From Kalmusia sp. IMI 367209 (taxonomy: Eukaryota > Ascomycota > Dothideomycetes > Pleosporales > Didymosphaeriaceae): 64,000 nt of DNA. Made by a program: the position numbers and the translations under genes. The stretch lies in the NCBI GenBank assembly GCA_027946365.1, contig JAPEUQ010000005.1, positions 2,046,001-2,110,000 of the forward strand, given 5' to 3'. The notes beneath the pieces are model-generated. The model searched no databases and was not told the origin of the DNA. It saw nothing but the letters and a program-made list of their open reading frames with translations. The stretch's first letter is position 1; every line of letters begins with the position of its first letter. This document shows positions 37,872 to 48,035 of this stretch, one piece after another.

Positions 37872-38304
37872 TCTTATCCAAGGACAAAGAGGCATGGATT
37901 TATGATATCGCGGGTTAATGATTGTGGAATAGCGGCATTGCTTTTGTACGAGACATGAAAGGGAAATGAGAGCAGATGAAAGAAAATGAAGCCTTCATCA
38001 ATCTACTTTTGCTAACGTGACTGAAGAGACAGAGTTTTCAATTCCCTTAGTGGTGCAATGTTCAACGATCGGCCCCGACGTCAATGTTGTTTGCCGGCCT
38101 GTGCGGGTCCTACTTGCTACGTCGATTCTACACAATGTTTATACTACCAAATAACGAGAATTAGGTCTTCCTCGACGAAAGGAACGAGTTAGTTGGTTTT
38201 GAGAGGTCTGATAGGGTACTCTCACACATCCAACCCGCATAGCTTGGTGGAATATCGTTTAGCAAGCCAAAGAGCGAAATAAACAAAAGTCATTCATACA
38301 TGCT
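37872..38304. other. 3' flanks of convergent genes
   Basis: 433 bp between the KU70 stop and the PTH11-like stop. Nothing recognised. Confidence 0.45.
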
Positions 38305-39490
38305 TTACCGATATACTCGACTTGCGTCTCGAAGTGCTACTCTCTTATCACTTTGTTCCCTCGTGACCTCCTGCTCCGACCCTTGTCCCCCCTTCACGCC
38401 ATCGGCCATCAAAATCTCCCCATCCTCCTCATCCCGACCCGTACTAATCCCAAACACACGATACAGATACGACTGCAGCTTATCCGGCACCCCACTGGAA
38501 CCCACCAACGCTGCCCGATACACAGTCAACGAGCCCATGATGACCGCAATGCAAGCCTCGGCATGGCACCAGTATGACTGCCACCGGCAGTCGATGATGC
38601 CCTGGTGGTATACGCCAGCGGCGCGGACGATGGAGCAGGCGAGCATGAAGACGGAGAGGGAGAGGAAGGTGGCTACGCCGAGCTTGACGGGGGTTTGCAT
38701 GGTGCTTTTGCGGAGGATGAAGATGGGGATGATGACGATGGAGAGGTCGGTGAGGGCGTCGAGGGTGGCGGTCACGGCGAGGAGCTTGAACATGCCGCCT
38801 TTGCTGGAGTTGAAGTAGCACCGCACTATCGTTGATTTGTCAGTGGAGCCCGGTACAATTAGGATGGAAGAGGGAGTTGTTTACCGGCTGCTGTGCCGAG
38901 TTTCTTGCATAAGATGAAATTCGAACCGAATGCTAGCGCGAACCAGGATAGGACTGAGAAGACGACTGCGCTCCAGTAAAACCAGACCACGCGTTTCGAC
39001 ATGACGCTCATCATAGGGTAGAACAGCGCGAAGTAGCTGCCCTTGACGCCGAACACGGCCGACCAAGATAGTACTATGTTCGCGAAGGTCCAGTTGTAAT
39101 GCTGAGAAAGTTGTCGTAGCCGCGGCGTAGCTATTGCGATGGCGAGCGGGTCGCCTCTAACCATGGCTTGCACGAGGTAGTAGTTCGGTGCTACCTTGTA
39201 CATGATTGAGGTGCTTGCAGCAAGACAGACGAGTGCAAACAGCAGGAATGCATCGTCAAGTAGGAGACGTCCGCGGGTTGACAGGCGAATGATCATGCGG
39301 CCCAGGCACGTCAAAACGGCAAAGCCAAAGAGTATCCCGAGGGAAACCTGTAGGCTGTGAGCATTCCTAGTTGCGAGAGGTTGTTCGTGCGATTTACCTC
39401 CAGCGAGAACATAGAGATACGACCACTGTTCCTAAAACGTTGTTCGGCCTCCGCCACCTGTTCAGGTGTGAGTGTACCAGTAGCAGGCAT
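38305..39490 (-). CDS. PTH11-like seven-helix integral membrane protein (fungal rhodopsin-domain family)
   Basis: Three exons: 39398-39490, 38885-39347 and 38305-38825; 358 residues. The start MPATGTLTPEQVAEAEQR is hydrophilic. Hydrophobic segments follow: VSLGILFGFAVLTCLGRMII, DDAFLLFALVCLAAS, TFANIVLSWSAVFGVKGSYF, WFYWSAVVFSVLSWFALAFG, LTDLSIVIIPIFIL, LGVATFLSLSVFMLACSIVR and CHAEACIAVIMGSLTVYRAA. These make about seven helices. The spacing and residues such as the LLLDDAFLL start of helix 2, the STMQTPVKLG loop and WCHAEACIAVIMGSL fit the large fungal PTH11-like/SAT4-like family. Members sit in the plasma membrane; a few sense surfaces or nutrients and most are uncharacterised. The cytosolic tail is charged. 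No CFEM domain is present. Confidence 0.75.
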
Positions 39491-40537
39491 GGCTGCACAA
39501 ATCTGGCTATCAGCTTCAAAAGCAGCAGTCGAACGGCATGTGTAGGGAACTCATATATTTGGCGGACAATTGACATCTAATTCATCATCACGAAGATGAA
39601 CTGTATGCGAAGCCCGGCGTCACCTTCCTCTTGTTACTGCTAGCTCGATGTGTGCCTCATAAGGTCTTGTGTTCCCCCGACGCGTCTGAAACAACAAGGC
39701 TCAGCTTTCGGCTATTCGATCTTGAAGCGAAGCTTGGTCTCGATCGATGGGGCTTGTACGTGAGCTGTGCTTACAGCCTTACGCGCGAGAATCGATGCGC
39801 ACGGCCCTTCCCGCCCTCCGGACATTGCGCCATCCCAAACAATTGAGTGGAGAACTTCAGCCGAACCATGATGCTCAAAGACATGACCACACTCGAGGTG
39901 ATCTTGAGCATGTCGGTCATTATAAGGGTTAGCCTTGCCGGTAAAGCGAGTCTTCGGAGGGTGGGGGGAAACCACAAGGCGAATTTGGTGTGACAATTTC
40001 CAACAGCGCCACGCGAAGTCCATTGGACCTCGACCCTCGTACCTAAAAAGCAACACAGGTGACACGGCATTCATCTGACATCTCTCTCTTTCATCATATT
40101 GCCGCTATTGATCTAGTCTGACGTTACATAGTAACATTCTGCCCCATCCTCGCTCGATTGCACATTTGCTGACGATGTAGTACGTGCTTGCGGGCTCGTA
40201 TGGCTGTGTTCGGTACTTAATTCATTCAGGTAGATTAATAGTCTCAAGTACTCGCGCCACTAGGCACTTCATAGAGATCATATAGGGCATTGGCATCGGT
40301 GGGTAACTGGAGGGACGAATAATTGCTCTGACAGGGTTGATAGCAAGTGGTACGGTGGTCTTGATCGCCAGCTAGCCTCGAGGCTGCTAGCTAGCCTCCG
40401 TGATGCCACACTTAATCGTTTCAAAATACCCACTGGAAAATGCAAACGAAAGCTTACTGGCCTGACGGGATAGCTCAATCATCACACCATAGGTAACCAT
40501 CGATCTTTGTACTGAAATCTTGTTTGCTGTGCATTGC
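39491..40537. other. Intergenic region, nothing recognised
   Basis: About 1 kb between the PTH11-like gene and the degenerate gene. Only small incoherent open frames are present. Confidence 0.45.
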
Positions 40538-41855
40538 TTATGATGGCGGAGTGACCCATTTCCTCACATAGTCTTCCAAAGGCGCCAAAACCTGGGCAAT
40601 AAGTTCTTGAAGAAAGCTTTTGTCTTCCAAATTGGGCTTCACAGTGAAACAACAGTCTATACATCGCTGAATTGGGTCAGTGCACATCGATCTAGACGGT
40701 TTGTTAGAGCCTCATGGCGTTGTTGTGCGGCAGTCTTCAAACGCCCATGAGTTGAGGTTAGTTTGCTCCTTCAGCCCTCAATGATAAAGCATCGGTAGAG
40801 CTACCCCTTCGAGCCGCTCAAGCAGAAATACTCGGTTCGACAAAAGAAGGGATCTAGTGTGTGCTGTTGGTGCTGGCTCACCTAAAAATCTGTTTCTTAT
40901 ATAAGACACAAGATCTTTTTGACGTGGTGAAGTGTAGCTCAAGAAGCAGATTTGGTCACGTTCCCAACTTTTGGATATCCAGCCTGAGTTTCCAAAGCTG
41001 AGAATCAAGCGGATCAACTTCGTGCCCAAGCGCAAGCGATCCGGTACCCTAGGTCTAGTTTTGAAGATGTCATCCAAGTTACATCGTCGTGCATCAGCCA
41101 AATCAATCTAATCGGACGTATTGAATTCAATAACAGACGGCTGTTCCCGTCAAGGATATGTTGAATCTTTCCATATGAAGATCTAGTATTCAAAAAAGTA
41201 CACAAATCAGTGCTGGTATATGTTTCATCATAATTTTGCTCGGATGATGTACTTAAACACGCATATGCACCGGAATTGGCCTGCGCCTGCAATTGTATGA
41301 TTTGCTGAGTTGAATCACGAGCAGTGCTTACATTGCTCGAACCTTTTTGTTCTGCGACGATAGGTGAATGGCTAGGGATTTCTATATCAGCCAGCGTAGT
41401 CGCTGACACGTCCTCTGCTTTCTTTCTTGTTGGGAGCTTGAGGATCTTGGACAGCTTTATGTGTGCATCGTCTACTTTTTGGTTTCCCGATCTTTGCTGT
41501 TTCTAGTTCCTGCCAAAACTTTTCTACTGACATTCGATTATGGTCAACGACAGCACATGCTTCTTTAACCATCAAGATTTCCGATTCATGCCCACTCGCA
41601 GCTTCGACCAAGTTAAAACGCCATTTCTATCGATGCAGTGCTATAAAATGAGCTGCCATGTGCATCACCTCTAGCCCTAGTGGAAACGGATGCATACGCT
41701 GTCTGCACGTCAAGTCGTAGCTCCACCTGCAGTTGAAATCGATCTTCCAATAGGAACTTGAGAACTGGCCAGTCGGTGCTAGGATATAATATTCCCATTC
41801 CACCATTACGGCACACCAGTGAGGACGTGAAGGGTTCAAAAACTGATGCTGCAAC
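40538..41855 (-). pseudogene. Degenerate DUF7580-like gene (fungal kinase-like domain family)
   Basis: Several segments in the correct order resemble fungal DUF7580 proteins but lie in different frames. They are MSVEKFWQELETAKIGKPKS (41387-41540), STDLCTFLNTRSSYGKIQHI with ILDGNSR (about 41150-41210), RVPDRLRLGTKLIRLILSFG then NSGWISKSWERDQICFLSY (about 40930-41060), and RCIDCCFTVKPNLEDKSFLQ then ELIAQVLAPLEDYV (40555-40660). Between them I see frame changes near 41100 and 41400 and in-frame stops at 40778-40780 and about 40710. A few could be introns; for example GTAGCT...CTAACAAACCGTCTAG would remove both stops. I could not build one continuous model. Function is unknown. Such proteins often accompany HeLo-type or heterokaryon-incompatibility genes, but none is visible here. 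The assignment is from motif memory and is moderate. Confidence 0.4.
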
Positions 41856-42534
41856 TGAAGGCCACTGAACAGGGTTTTGGCCTAAATTTGTAATGTATAG
41901 ATGCTTTATATCTTCTATTTACTCTCCATAACCGACAAGCTTCTCCCCTGCCACGAACTTTCCGATTTTGTCATTTGCATCTCGAGGCTTGATTAAAAGT
42001 GGCCTATCTCTTGAGAAACTGACTTTCAATCGATGCACTTCATGATCAGTAGTGCCGGGTTCGAAGAGGTAGAACAGAGGATTCTAGATGAGGAATATAT
42101 CCCCTTATTAGAAAACCACATCATGAGAGAGTGCAATCAAGGGTAGTAAAGTTCAAACGAAAGTAATGACAAGCCCCCCGATCTCGGCTGTTATTATCAA
42201 GAACGCTGTGGGCATGATACGTAATACCCTTCCCTGATTGGGCAATGTATTCGGCTGTGATTACACTAAGTCAAGCGCTACTGCCGGCCTTGCTATCAGA
42301 ACGCTTGGACCACTCGCGTGTAAATAACATAAGGGAATAGGACTACTCGTGGTGCGCATCCGTCCGGCTACACCTAACATAAGGGTGAATATTCGCAAAA
42401 GGCGGCCGCTCTTGACGCTGGAATTTCAACATTGCACGGCTAGGCGTGAGGAGAAAAAATGGAGACCGGCAACCACCTCGGCGATTTAAAATTCGCTTTC
42501 CATTCAGTATTTATTCATCGTTGTCCTCTTGTTC
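41856..42534. other. 5' flank of the dioxygenase gene
   Basis: About 680 bp. No gene recognised. The last 150 bp presumably contain the promoter of the gene at 42535. Confidence 0.4.
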
Positions 42535-43574
42535 ATGGACGGTATCATATCTTATGAATCTTTAAAAATGGAGCGCTCTAATGTTCAGCCAAAATTAGCC
42601 CGTTTCCATATCTCGGACGCCCAGACAACCGCCGAAAATTTGGTCGAAGTCATTAAACGGGATGGCGGTGTTATCGTTGAAAGTCTGATTTCCAAGCAGA
42701 CGGCCAGAAATATTCAACAAGATCTGAAGCCGCATTTCGATAAGGACATTCCTGATAAATATGGTTTCTTTCCGAGCACTACTCAGCGTGCGTCTGGTTT
42801 GCTCGCCTTTTCTGACGCCTGCGTCGAGCTTGCTTGCAACCCACTCTATATTGAAGTTGCGAATGCCTTGGTGTCATCAACTTTCTCTTTCTGGCGCGGT
42901 GACGATAAAAAAATTGTTCGTGGCAAGCCTATAATATCCTCCACTGTAGGTTTTCGAGTCAACCCCGGGGGCAGACAACAGGTTCTTCACAGAGACGATA
43001 AGTACGTTTTGATCGCCGATTTTGGGTGTTTCGCTGATTGATGGCTCAGCGACTATCATCCTGTCGATCAAGCGCTTCCCGTAATGATAGGATGCGTTAC
43101 CGCTTTGACGAAGACCACGAAGGAGAACGGCGCTACCGTCGCTATTCCGGGATCTCATCTCTGGAGTGCGGACCGGAAACCGACGAATGAGGAACTCGCC
43201 GTCGCAGAGCTAGCGCCTGGAGATGCTTTCATTTTTCTGGGAAATGTTTACCATGCTGGAGGAGCCAATACGACCAAGTAAGTAGATGCCCACTCACGAT
43301 AAACGAAGCGCTTTATTTTGGGAAGTGCTGACGAATTATAACCTGTAGAGATGACTATCGCGAAACTGTGGGAATTTTTCTTTGCAAGCCTACGTTGCGA
43401 CCAGCTGAAAATCAATTCTTGATGGTTCCTCTAGAGAGAGCAAGAAAGCTCAAACCACAAGCTCAACGATTACTAGGCTACGGCGTTTGCGAACCTGGCG
43501 TCGGCTTTATGAATTACCAGGATCCAATGAGAGTTCTTTTTGGAGTAGAAGATGATGAGACCGTGAATATGTAA
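42535..43574 (+). CDS. Phytanoyl-CoA dioxygenase family (Fe(II)/2-oxoglutarate) oxygenase, secondary-metabolism type
   Basis: Three exons: 42535-43001, 43050-43277 and 43349-43574; 306 residues (295 if the ATG at 42568 is used). Splicing restores the iron-binding VLHRDDNDYHPV (His-x-Asp) and NTTKDDYRETVGIFL. Other landmarks are LVEVIKRDGGVIVESLISK near the N-terminus, MIGCVTALTKTTKENGAT, VAIPGSHLW, LAPGDAFIFLGNVYHAGGAN with the distal His, and KPTLRPAENQFLMVPLE. This pattern is that of fungal PhyH enzymes such as the FtmOx1 (verruculogen synthase) and AsqJ group, which oxidise natural-product intermediates. No peroxisomal targeting signal is visible (it ends DETVNM). No synthase gene lies in the window, so the substrate is unknown. 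A Zn2Cys6 gene follows 1.2 kb downstream on the same strand. Confidence 0.8.
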
Positions 43575-44813
43575 TTTCTACCATATAACTCGTGCTTATC
43601 TCACTCTATCACAAATTACTACCAATACTTTGATTCTTCATATGTTTCAGTGATTAGCTGATTACTACCAAGATATTGGGCTGGACAGCCTCATGTATCA
43701 GGATCCACTAGCTTCGGTCGGAGGGACATCCAAGGTTGGGAGAAGCCACCATAAGCCTATATTTCTATTCTCTCGGCAAATGTGACTCATGCTTAATAAC
43801 TCGTATTCCGCACATTTGCTGGAGATCGAGCAAATAGTGCGGATGGGTACCCAGGAGACCCAATCGACTTTTGGCAACTCCCTGCCAAGCAATACCAATA
43901 CGCCACCTCAACCCCCGCACTTGTCTCACCGCTTTCACGAGGAAGCATCACACTCAATTCATTGTTCCTATTTGTCGCACCCATCCCCTGCTCGCACTCT
44001 TTTTCAATCCTTCTGACTTCACGTCTAAGCCTGTAAACAAACCTGGGGCATCGCCAACACCCATGTCTTCGTCTATCATCGCGGTGAGGTGTTTGCACGG
44101 CTGGGCTTTACAACCAAGTAGATCTCGCAGGGAAACCCAAGAAACGGTGGCGCCGGAGTGACATGCAGCGTCAACGTGCAATACGAGCTTGTTATAGAGA
44201 CGATGTGACTGCCACGAATAGCAGGCCAAGGAATCAATAAGAGGTGTCGGCGAACCTCGGGCGAACGTGAGCGCCATAGTTTTCCTTCCGCATATGGACT
44301 CGATTTCACGATTTATGCACTAGTTGAGAAGAATGATAGGGATCTTGTGGAAAGGCAAAATCGATGATGAAATGACGGAAGTCCGCATTTGGCAAAATCA
44401 AGATTCGTGGTTACACCACCCTGACGCGAAAGATGGAGTGCAAGATCGCGATTTTTGTTCTATGGTTTAATGAGCTGTAGTCAGAGTGGTGTAAGAAGTT
44501 TCAAAAGATGCGTTACAATCTGGGGAACTAGTCAATATGTCCAGCTCAAAACGGTAGGCGCGACTTGCGGCCTCGAACCTTCGTTGTCAAGCAGGCTGTC
44601 TTAGTAAGCGCTATGCATACTTGGTGGTACGAAAAAGCAATTTGTGAAAAAACAACTCCAAGTGGCGGGACGAACTATTCCTGTGCGTTTGATTGGCCCG
44701 CTCATCTGCGCCCTCAACTCAAAGACCGCTATACTGCTCTTCCATGGCCCAAGATACTCAAAGATCTCTTCGCTACTTCTGCCTGATCTAGTACTTGCGC
44801 GGAATTGGCCAAG
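43575..44813. other. Intergenic region between the dioxygenase and Zn2Cys6 genes
   Basis: About 1.2 kb. Short overlapping open frames on both strands (43793-44277) have no domain character. The region includes the promoter of the regulator. Confidence 0.45.
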
Positions 44814-47212
44814 ATGGAGTTGGGTCGAACCAGCGCGTATCGACCCATTGTACCTAAACCGGGTGATCCACCACCTACACGTTATAGAGCGATACTGCAG
44901 AAGCCACCACACGTCACCACAGCCTGCACAGCCTGCAGAGTTCGAAGATCCCGGGTATGTTCCGTTGGAGCACAAAAACGATAGAGGCTGACCACTTAGT
45001 GTGACGCAGGGCGGCCTAAGTGCACGGCATGTAGCCAAAAGCGAACAGATTGTGTCTATGAGCTCACAAGAAAGTCCGACTTGAAACGTAAACATGAAGC
45101 TTTAGAAACCCATGTCCAAGATCTTGGCAGGTCAAACACTGCGCTCCGGCAGATTATACATGCAATACAATCTCAGCCAGAGCTAGATGCTCAAGTCATA
45201 GTTCAACGCCTGCGCGAACGTCGCGATATCGAGTCGATCGTGCGGAATGTTACCACTGGCGACCTTATCACTCAACTTCATACGGTCCCTGAAACAAGGC
45301 ACCGCTATTTGTTTCCATTCAGGCATCGTATACCATCATTTTTGCAATCTAATGACAACCCATACATTGCCTCTGTTCTATACCAGACGACGTGTAAGGA
45401 TACTTTGGGAGCTCATGGCTCATCTGATCCATCCTTGTACGATAAATATAAACCTGAATACCTAAAACCCTACTCTTCGGCAACCATTGTGGATCCAAGA
45501 CTGGATGCCGTGAAGCCTTCGACCTGGACGCAACTTTCTACGGACGACAATCTCATGAGGCTTCTTTTGAGGCTGTACTTTCAGTATGAGTATAGTTGGT
45601 GGCCATTTTTTCAAAAAGATCTCTTTATTGCCGATATGATGTCTGGAGCGAAGAATTACTGTTCGTCACTTCTTGTCAATGCCGTCCTGGCCCATGCTTG
45701 CGTAAGCTTCCCACTGCATCCCCAACGTCGCCTGCGACATACACATTGGGGTATCCCAAGATGATAAAGAAGCATATAACTGAGCTCAAATAGCACTGTC
45801 ACATCTCTCTACCTGATCGCTTCGAATATTGGAACCCGCGAAGCATGGGATACAAGTTCTTCGCCGAAGCGAGGCGACTCTGGGATGAAGCACGTCACAA
45901 GAAGAGTCATATAACTACTGTTCAGGCTGGTTTCGTGATCAACATACTCTATAGCATGGACTCCATGGACAAATTGGGCATGACTTACGCCGTTCAAGCT
46001 CTGGCAATAGCGCACGATTTGGACATATTCGGATATCCTCGCCAAACATGGAGCAGGCGCAAGAAACATGCATACGGATTCACAGCATGGTGCCTATATT
46101 CATATCTTTCGTAAGCTACATATGTCAAGCCTACTTGTGATTTTCACAGCTGAGTCTATTATAGTATACTTTGCTTCCATCTCATGATTCCTTCGCCAAT
46201 TAAAGAAATACCGAAATCAGCTGTGCCGGAAATTGACGAGAACCCGGAATGGTACGGAGAATTTTATCTGCAATACCCGCTCACGCAGGCCTTGTCCCGG
46301 ATGGACTACGGCCGTAGCTTGAAAGTGCGTACGGAGATGTCCATCATTGTCAACGATCTTGGCCATTACCTGTTCGATAATGCGAATGGAGCTAAGAGGT
46401 CTTTCAAAACGCTTGTTACCTTCGCCAGGAAGCTACTGGCTTGGTACTCTGAGCTGCCAATCGAGTTGGCACCTAAGTATATCGTGTTCCCTGCTCAGCT
46501 AAAGGTCCAGTAAGTCATATTGTCCATCTCTTCCTTGACGAATAGCCGCCGGCTCAACATTTTTCTTGGAATCTCTAGCAAGCTTCGCTCACCATATCAC
46601 CGCAGTCAATTATACCACGATACCCTGATCAACGTATGTGAGGGCATCCTCAGCTCTCAAGGGCAGAGCGAATACACACCCCCTTTACACAATATTCCAA
46701 AGATTATTGAGTCATCTAAAGTATCCTTAGAAACCGTCCTCCGGCTTTACTATAGTCGCCATGGCTTCGACAGATCAGATATTCACATGACCCACTTCAT
46801 GCACGTTCTCGCCACAATTTCTCTCCGGCGACTTCAGACGCTACGTGAATCTGATAGCACGACATCCTCAACTGAGCTTGAAGAAGTGCAAAGTACATTG
46901 GTCCTTGCCGCAAAAGGCCTTCATGACCAAGGATGGAACTACTATCTACCGTACATAATCTTCCACGTTATTTGCGACGACATGGGTCCGGCAGAGTCGA
47001 ACATCATGTACCAGTATACCGACATCCGGAAAGAAGATTTGGCTACTAGTAGGCTCCGGGCTAAGCATGTACAGAGCCAGTATCCCATCAAGATATTGAA
47101 TGTTACCGAGGACCCGGAGCAGCAGCGGTTAGATGACTTGGTGTCGCGATATGCAAATTTAGCGCTAGAAGTCTCAGGTTCGGATGAGAGCGAAATTGAG
47201 GATAGTTCGTGA
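44814..47212 (+). CDS. Zn2Cys6 transcription factor with fungal-specific regulatory domain
   Basis: Five exons: 44814-44954, 45000-45701, 45794-46110, 46165-46509 and 46579-47212; 712 residues. The start MELGRTSAYRPIVPKPGD was chosen because it is in frame with the cluster ACTACRVRRSR|CDAGRPKCTACSQKRTDC (Cx2Cx6Cx6Cx2Cx6C). A 45-bp intron lies inside the cluster, just before the third Cys. A coiled-coil-like segment follows (KRKHEALETHVQDLGRSNTA). The regulatory domain shows DNLMRLLLRLYFQYEYSWWP, LVNAVLAHACHCHISLPDRF, EYWNPRSMGYKFFAEARRLW, LDIFGYPRQTWSRRKKHAYG and DENPEWYGEFYLQYPL. The last resembles the conserved D-P-E-W-Y-G-E-x-W stretch of a common fungal regulator subfamily. It is a nuclear regulator; targets are unknown. 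The nearest same-strand neighbour is the PhyH-type dioxygenase. Confidence 0.85.
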
Positions 47213-48035
47213 TGCGGAGAAGTCACAGTAGAGGGCGGGTATGCAGAAGAAAGACACAAATTGTAGCTGGGTCGGTACTTGTGTATCTATTGTACCTAAT
47301 TTATATTTTGATGTGAGTCGTTCCATTTTTCCGAGCCATTGAACATCTCGAGTGCCAACAGAGCATCAGCCATGCAAATAAATTACCATTTCAAAGGAAG
47401 GTTCTGACAGATGATTCTATTACCACCGGCACACCTCTGTAATTCTTCGGTCACACAATCTCCTCATTGTTCAGGGACATGATTCCACCTATATACATCT
47501 GTGCATGTATAACAGTTTCCAGAGTCTCACCTACTAATTCCAAGGTCGTCAATTAATTGTTGAACATAACGCGCGCGCTCAGCCTCATCGTCTAACGAAC
47601 CTGTACCGGCCCCATCAGAGGGCGAGAGCGACATTATACAAGGTGACATGTCACGTGATTCGTTTTTTTTAGTCCAGAAATGTATTCTAGACCAAACGTT
47701 CCTCGCCTTCGAGCATACGCAAGTTTGTTGTAATGTGATAACCAGACATTTGCGACAGTTTTTCAATACGACTTTGTTAACCATTCATCTGCAGGGTATG
47801 ATGTCACTTTTGTCAATTGAAAGACTTCATTATCATAGGTGTTTATAAACCGTAGTACTCACAAACCTGGGAAATACATAATCGGGAAGGTCTGAACATA
47901 TAAATCAATAGTGAAGGACCTAGCGACTGAACAGCTACATGAGCGTCGTCACACAAACGAAATCCATCATCAGTAGTCTCACAATCCGTTAGCATAATCT
48001 AGTTTCAATATACCATTCCTTTGATCCGCTTACAA
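47213..48035. other. 3' flanks of convergent genes
   Basis: About 820 bp, A/T-rich. An 85-codon minus-strand open frame at 47527-47784 has no support. Confidence 0.45.

Noticed and set aside
43793..44309. Overlapping open frames of 75-107 codons on both strands
   Set aside because: No motif or coding bias on either strand. Intergenic.
44537..44553. MSSSKR-like first exon with a GTAGGC donor for the Zn2Cys6 gene
   Set aside because: I first took it as the start, but the in-frame exon at 44814-44954 supplies the missing zinc ligands with a clean 45-bp intron.
44601..45095. 164-codon minus-strand open frame
   Set aside because: It overlaps antisense to the first two exons of the Zn2Cys6 gene, whose cluster is intact.
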